Assembly (NCBI GenBank): GCA_951213105.1
Contig: OX578142.1
Coordinates: 123,660,231 to 123,724,230, forward strand
DNA from: Amaurobius ferox
Lineage: Eukaryota; Arthropoda; Arachnida; Araneae; Amaurobiidae
Length of the DNA: 64,000 nt
Reading direction: 5' to 3'
Below the pieces are notes generated by a model, which saw only the letters and a list, made by a program, of their open reading frames with translations, did not search any database and was not told where the DNA came from. A program made the position numbers and the translations under genes. This document shows positions 58,353-64,000 of the stretch, one piece after another (within the stretch, counting starts at the first letter, position 1; each line of letters begins with the position of its first letter).

Positions 58353-60670
58353 TCTGTAGAGCTTTCCAACGCGCCGTATCAGATTCTTCTAACCTCTGTA
58401 GTTTTTTAGATATAAGTATAGATTATGCAGCTTGAAATCATTTCTGTAATATAGTGTCTTGCAGTGCCCTCGCCCTGTGTTACTGCCGTGACACTTGCTA
58501 TTAATAATGTTGTATAGATTATGCATATTTTATAATTTTAAACTGGTATTTGGTAAATATTACCAATTTATGAAAAATATCTGTATAAGATAAAATAGAA
58601 TGAACTTATTTACGTAAATGAGGATAATTTTGCTACTGTAAAACATTTTACATATTTAATTTAAAAAAATAAAGAATCTCATAGATTAAATGAAAATTCT
58701 TGAGTTCTGAAGCAACTTTCAGAAAATGATCATATGACTTAATAGAAAATTCTGTGGAAAATGGTTCTCCTGGAAATAAATGACTGAAATAGTTGGATGA
58801 TTTTTCCTTTCTTTATTCGTTACAGCAGCTGCTTTATTAACAAATTATTTCAAATCGACAGTCCGTTTCCGCGTTGTGCAGATTCCGTTTTACGCAGAAA
58901 AGATAACATAAATGTTCTATATTTTTGGACGGGGCTAAAAATATTTTATGTTACAGTATTACGTTTCCTTCAGGTTCCGTTTTAAACAGATTTAACTGCA
59001 CTAAAATTCTGATTATACTCTTACACGCTTATAATTGGCGTGTATAATTTTAAATTTATTAGACACTTAAATCAGATAGCAATATGTTACATTTTATTAT
59101 GTAATTGTTCTGTTCCCTTAAGTTAATTGTTAAGTTCTATAAACATTCATTAAAGAAAGATAAATAGTACTAAAAATAAGAAAATATTCTGAGACTTTGA
59201 ATGTCACCATATTAATAACTGCAATTCACTTACGCCGAGATTCGAACCCATGTCTCATAATCTTCCATCATCTCCCACTCATCCTTCGCCTCTGCTTTTG
59301 CGCCACGAAGCACATAGAATAACTCGTAAAATAGAATAACTCGTGACATAGTATAACTCGTGAAACAAATAGACAATTTACAAATCGCTTTAACGATAAG
59401 ATATAAAACCCACATTTTTGTAGAATTAACTTGAAATATGTGGAAAATATCATACTTCTTTATTTTTTCCACAGAGCTAACTGAATTATCATTAACTACT
59501 ATCCATAATGATTGTGTCTAGAAATTGGTGACTGAACTTGGCGACGAAAAGCACCAGAGAGAAAATAGAAAATCCTTAATTTTACTACCATTTAAACCCA
59601 AGTTTATTAATTCATAACCTTATTTATAACGAGACCTGAAAAATTTGCATTCAATTATATGTATTTGATCAGCTAATTTTTGCGACTTGGATTACAGCTT
59701 TTAAACGAAGTTGTCCGCCATTATTTTTAGTCAGCCGCTTCTAACATACTACGTGAGCTAGGGAACAAACCACATTGGTCGATTTCGTACTGCACTTCTG
59801 TACAGCCAAAGCATTTTCGGGTTGAACTTAAAATGCTGTGCTAAAGTTTGTTGTATAAACTACTATGTTTATACTAAAGTTTGTTGTATAAACTACTATG
59901 TTGTATAAACTAACAGGTTGCTGTAATGACTGTCATGTAATAAAGCCATAACCCTCTTGAGGCAAAAGACTCGCAGGTAAGAATGAGATTATAGGTGATG
60001 GTTGATGTAAGATATTGTAATGCACTTGTCAATGGGTGTTAATTTTGATCGACGAAGTTAGGTATTGCACAATGATGAGGGTTGGTGATAAAATACTCTC
60101 AAATAGGCTCACCTATGGTTTCTGTACGATAACAAGAGTTTAATATGATGTAACAGTAATGACAGCGGATTTGGGGGTAACCTCTTCAATGGTTCTAGGC
60201 ATTTATTGCTGTACTTATGATAGTATTCGCTGGATGCTTTAGGATCTGGTGTCTTAAGTTTACTAGTATTTTCACGTTCACAATATTTTTGCTGAATTTG
60301 GGTTCCGAACTTTGCCATAGCGATAAATTCGGGCGAAAGCTATCTAAATGAATTTTAATTGTTTTATTATTTTTTTACAATTTTAACATTTTTGGTCACA
60401 AATTGACCGTTTAGTGGATTAATATACATTTTGCATTTTTAAAACTAATCCATTAGAACAGAAGATAATCGAAACAGAAACAAGAATAATCTCTCAGTCT
60501 ACTTGGTGGCGCGATTTATGGTAGTAAGAATTAAATATCATAGATATATTATCCTTTAACAGTACTTTTATGTATGTTTCAAGAAAAACTGTTTATTTAC
60601 AGAAAATCGAAAGCACATTTTTCTAATTTTTTCTGTGTTCTATTGAAGTGAAATTTCTTTTGCAGCGATA
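58353..60670. other. No gene recognised
   Basis: AT-rich. It contains a 34-bp direct duplication CTAAAGTTTGTTGTATAAAC (59849 and 59874) and a lone B-box-like GGGTTCGAATCTC on the minus strand near 59232. No coding motif in the frames at 59230-59472 or 60109-60318. Confidence 0.5.
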
Positions 60671-60866
60671 GAGGCGGCTCGCGTATAGGCACTGTGGCAC
60701 TGCGGGAGCGGCAGTGCTCTTTCTCCCTCGCAGGCTCGCGTGCAGCTTCCTATGTGCGCATGCGCACATAGGAAGCTTCGCACATAGGAAGCTGCACGCA
60801 ACGCTACCAGGGAAAGAGAGCACTGTCGCTCCCGCAGTGCCACAGTGCCTATACGCGAGTCGCCAC
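60671..60866. repeat. ~196-bp GC-rich foldback (arms ~88 bp)
   Basis: Left arm GGCGGCTCGCGTATAGGCAC, CTGTGGCACTGCGGGAGCGG, CAGTGCTCTTTCTCCCTCG, GTGCAGCTTCCTATGTGCG pairs with the right arm in reverse complement with few mismatches. The centre has an extra ATAGGAAGC copy around ATGCGCACATAGG. No open frame is needed to explain it. It stands out by GC content (about 58%) in a 30% GC background. MITE or long-hairpin RNA source are both possible. Confidence 0.85.
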
Positions 60867-61050
60867 TGAGCGATGGTATAAGTTTGCTCAAACGGATCTT
60901 CGGATAAATACTTCCTTCCTCAAGCAAGATCTACGGAAATAAGCCGAGAATGGAGGGAGGGGAACTTCCTCGTACACGTCACGAACTTGTGCAGTTGGTA
61001 GTCGTAGTATAGGCTTGTTGACAAGTGTTCGTTAAAAATTGTGAAATTTT
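60867..61050. other. Sequence upstream of the unrecognised frame
   Basis: Moderately GC-balanced, with a CAGTTGGTAGTCGTAGTATAGG segment that could be a 5' untranslated region. No promoter motif was identified. Confidence 0.35.
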
Positions 61051-61469
61051 GTGAGTTTTAATATTGCAAAACAAAAGAGCACAGAACGTGTCCGAACCAC
61101 AGAAATCGATGATATTTGTGCAGCCGACTGGAGAATGGACAAAAGATTCTCATGGTCGTCAATAAAAACGTTGATAAGATCATTGGATTTATCCCCGAAC
61201 TCTTGCTGCCATACACCACTGAGGATGCAAAATTGTTAGGAAGATATTTGGACAAATTACCAATGTTTCTCGATCGTGATTTCAACATTAATTTTGCTTC
61301 AGAAGTAGCACAGCCACTGATCAAATTCTTCCAGGAAAAATTCAATTTGAAATTAAATACTGACAGGAATAAATCGCCTACCAGGTCGGGCGCTACAATT
61401 GATGAATATTTTGCTCTATTTAAACAATTTATAATCGAAAATATGTATATCTTATTTTCGTTGTCATAA
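61051..61469 (+). pseudogene. Unrecognised coding-like region, one frame change
   Basis: Two overlapping plus frames appear to be one former protein: SFNIAKQKSTERVRTTEIDD then, after a frame change near 61115, CSRLENGQKILMVVNKNVDK, IIGFIPELLLPYTTEDAKLL, GRYLDKLPMFLDRDFNINFA and SEVAQPLIKFFQEKFNLKLN, to a stop at 61467-61469. Composition and codon pattern look protein-like (amphipathic helices, few low-complexity runs), unlike the other small frames in the window. No ATG is apparent at the start, only GTG at 61051. I do not recognise the family. It could be a decayed transposon ORF, a retroposed gene fragment or an exon. Confidence 0.4.
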
Positions 61470-62028
61470 GACAGTAATTTCATTCTTAAGAGTGTGAATC
61501 GATGGAGACTGATGAATAATGATTAAAATGTTTAATTTCGTTATGGTTACTCAGTTTATATACCACATTACCATCTCATAATGCTAATATCCTGAAACTT
61601 ATTCACATTAAGAAAAAGTAACGGATTTGCTATATAATAAAATTGGTGATAACAAGTCTCATTTTCACCGCGCCAGAGTTCCAAACGTGTTTTTCTTCCT
61701 TTTTATGTATGTAAAAATAAAATTCTGTTTATTTACAGAAAATAGTTCTATGCAAACATAAAATAATGAGGCCTTTTTGTCCCTAAATTTAGAAAGTCTT
61801 GTGGACAAATATGAAAAGTTTACATAAAGGTCAAAAAGAAAAAAGTGTTTGATTATTTTGTTTCGCACTGGATTCTGAATTTACAGTTGTTTTAAACTAT
61901 TGTTTTATGCTGGGTATTAGTTAAATAATTTTTATGTATGTCTATAAGTTATGGTTTTATTTAAACTAGTAAGATACCAATAATTTTTTAAAGTTTGTTA
62001 AGAAATTAGTATTGAAACAATAAACGGG
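61470..62028. other. No gene seen
   Basis: AT-rich. Confidence 0.55.
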
Positions 62029-62053
62029 TGTCAGAGCGGGATTCCGCTCGACA
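62029..62053. other. Hairpin TGTCAGAGCGG-GATT-CCGCTCGACA
   Basis: Ten to eleven base-pair stem with a four-base loop and one bulge in a locally GC-rich stretch (62025-62075). It may mark the end of the GC-richer element that follows; unproven. Confidence 0.5.
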
Positions 62054-62628
62054 CGGCCGACCGGAGAATTCTAACTTCCTCCAAATTTTGTAAACCCAGG
62101 TCCGAAACGCCAACCGTCTGTGAGTGAAACTCACAGATGACTTGCACACACAAAACCAAAATAAGACAAACCCTTACCTTGAAGGTCTTCTACTTCTGCT
62201 GGAAACATAAGTAAATACACTAATTTAAACACAAATAAATACTCCTTAAATCTTTACTAAATCCATCCTTTGTTATTCAATCAATTTATATTTATAATAA
62301 GAGTTACCATCATTATACAGGAGCTGAATCTATATCAGCCAGTCTCCGCACTGGACTCAGGGAACCATGATACTAAATTAAATAGCCACCAAAAATATAA
62401 TAAACAATTTTTAAAACGTAATGAAAGTGGCCAAAGTAATAAATTTATCATTTAACTTAAATACAATAGGTATGCATAAATACAGTATGGTCTCAACATG
62501 GGAGCAACCGCACTCGAAGCCATCTTTCGAATTTGGAAACACCAAAAGTAAATTTATTTTATTTGATATAAAATAGATGTTAAATTAAGTCGAGAAGTCA
62601 AATTAAAGATCTTAAGTATGTTCCAATT
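62054..62628. other. No gene seen
   Basis: AT-rich; the plus frame 62270-62455 has no motif. Confidence 0.5.
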
Positions 62629-63598
62629 TACGTGAATGACTTCCGACGGAAAACTGATCCATCGAAAACTGATCCATCTCTTACCTCCGACATCGGAGAT
62701 GTTGAAGAAATCGTAAACCACATCCACTTGAACCCTCGGCTATGCCGTTCCACGAAAACCGGCTCTCCTTTAGCACATAGTAGGCTGAGACTCGATCAGG
62801 GCTCCGCTTCATTTTGTCCACGACATCACGACCTGGCCCAGAGACCTCGGGTCAGATCCGTTCTTCAACGTCGATGCTCAGCAGGTAGACGGGCTCCTCC
62901 ACGATGACCGGCGGCAACACCTCCCCATGCCCACGAAGTTCAGAGACCGGTATGGTATCAGGTCTCCAACTTCGTGGTGGGCAACATAATAAAATTACGA
63001 TCTGGACTAGCCCAGTGACATGGGAAGCCAGATAGGGAATGTGCTCCCCGAATCAACAAACATGCCCTTTTTATGCACCAGGGGCCAATTCTAGCCCCGC
63101 CAATAGAAATTTTCTTTGTTTCAAAAACTTTCCAGGGAACGCCTTCATAGCCTCGACGACAGGGTCCCAAACTCCAACAGTTCGAAAATCAACCTCCGCC
63201 ACGATGTCTCCAAACTTCACCAGCACAAACACGTGAATATGAAAATTCTGCATGCCATTGCATCATCCCAGCCGCGTGCAGAGCCAACCGCCTCTACACC
63301 ACATTCGCTTGCCTGGGAAAACGATGACTCTGAAATTAACGGTCGAAACAAGAGCAGCCTCGAGTACGATCGCACAACACTTATGAAATTAAAAATGGCT
63401 AAGAGAATATTCGATTTGATTTTAAATGCAAAAGGGATATTTTTGATATTAAACATAGAATTGACGAGAGGGTGTTCAACGGGATAAAACAAATAATTAT
63501 ATAGATAAATATGTATGCAATAAATATAGAAACAGATTACAGAAGTTATAATTTCACACGAGTGGTGCGAGGATCTCAAATCTCGACACCACACGGGT
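62629..63598. other. GC-richer patch, possible retroelement remnant
   Basis: Markedly higher GC than its surroundings until about 63370. The minus strand reads VKFGDIVAEVDFRTVGVWDP and VVEAMKAFPGKFLKQRKFLL near 63080-63220, the plus strand a 91-codon frame at 62632-62907; neither is recognised. At the right border the minus strand begins TGTGGTGTCGAGATTTGAGA (from about 63594), an LTR-like TG start, but no matching CA end, primer-binding site or second LTR was seen. Treat as unclassified. Confidence 0.35.
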
Positions 63599-64000
63599 AA
63601 AAGCGTCTGAGTTCTAAAGGTTCTTGTACGCTGATTTTTAAATCTATAATTTTAAGTAAAATGTTCATCAAATAGTTTTTTTGTATGTCACAGTAAATAA
63701 AACTTCTGCTGGTGAGACTAAAACATTTTAAAACTTCCTTAAAGAAAGCATGCATATGAAAATTAAGTGATTACAATTGTTTCGAAGGAGTTTTGGTCCC
63801 TCTTCTTCGGATGAAGCAATGTTGAATTTTCCATTGGGCTAGATTTCAGATTGTGCACACCTCTAACTTATGCACACAGGGGTTGGTTTACTGGTGGGAT
63901 AAACCATTCATCAGAGTATTAGGAAAAATGGGGTATCTGAACTGAGCCAAAAATTAGAATGACACTTTATGTTGCAAGTATAACGAAGACACTTCCATTA
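63599..64000. other. No gene seen
   Basis: AT-rich to the end of the window. Confidence 0.55.

Noticed and set aside
59225..59310. tRNA gene candidate on the minus strand (GGGTTCGAATCTC)
   Set aside because: Only a B-box-like string is present; no cloverleaf stems pair.
60671..60866. Canonical microRNA precursor
   Set aside because: The arms (about 88 bp) are much longer and more perfect than an animal pre-miRNA, so a foldback element or hpRNA is more likely.
62629..63598. Full LTR retrotransposon
   Set aside because: A TG-type start on the minus strand is visible but no second LTR, primer-binding site or pol motif; kept only as an unclassified patch.

Overview
This window is AT-rich, non-coding eukaryotic DNA, most likely from an arthropod and plausibly an arachnid. 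The basis is the density of Tc1/mariner-type elements, many long (TA)n microsatellites, a Penelope-like reverse transcriptase fragment and 5S-derived SINEs. The taxon is inferred from repeat style, not from a host gene. I found no convincing host protein-coding gene, no intact tRNA or rRNA gene, no CRISPR array and no prokaryote-type operon. Most small open frames lie inside repeats or are (Ile-Tyr)n readings of (TA)n.

Layout. 1-7 kb: a decayed Tc1 element with 92-bp terminal inverted repeats (TIRs, 1220-3064) that carries a second transposase 3' end, a Penelope-like RT fragment on the minus strand (3985-4941), and a second Tc1 transposase remnant (about 5525-6180) cut by (TA)n. 7-10 kb: a Tc1-type element (7847-9665) whose transposase is split by a 5S-headed SINE (8432-8817) with its own target-site duplication (TSD). 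12-17 kb: members of a CTTTCCTTATA repeat family, a long-TIR MITE (13533-14366) and a third Tc1 element (15287-16797). 20.4-25.8 kb: a 5.3-kb composite transposon with about 158-bp TIRs, containing a four-unit tandem array of tRNA-type SINEs (245-bp period) and a second, internally deleted DNA transposon (23971-25062). 26-32 kb: two tandem-repeat arrays, a second 5S-headed SINE, and a TTAA-flanked piggyBac-type MITE built around two perfect palindromes. 32-44 kb: mostly featureless AT-rich DNA with small minisatellites and a second piggyBac-type MITE. 44-51 kb: a large tandem array (about 150-bp monomer), the best-preserved 5S-headed SINE (perfect 15-bp TSD), another array (about 207-bp monomer) and a CTTTCCTTATA-family copy. 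53-58 kb: a pogo-like element with repeated TIR-core motifs, a hairpin cluster, a pogo/Tigger-like MITE, a tRNA-type SINE and a 262-bp duplication. 60-64 kb: a long foldback, an unrecognised 118-codon frame and a GC-richer patch.

The most interesting system is the SINE family. One body is found behind two heads: a tRNA-type head with A and B boxes, and a 5S rRNA head followed by the same tRNA-like leader from which about 24 nt, exactly the B-box region, is missing. All three 5S-headed copies have 13-15 bp TSDs, so they were retroposed as whole chimeric units. All transposase frames seen have stops, frameshifts or a lost catalytic residue, so none looks autonomous here.
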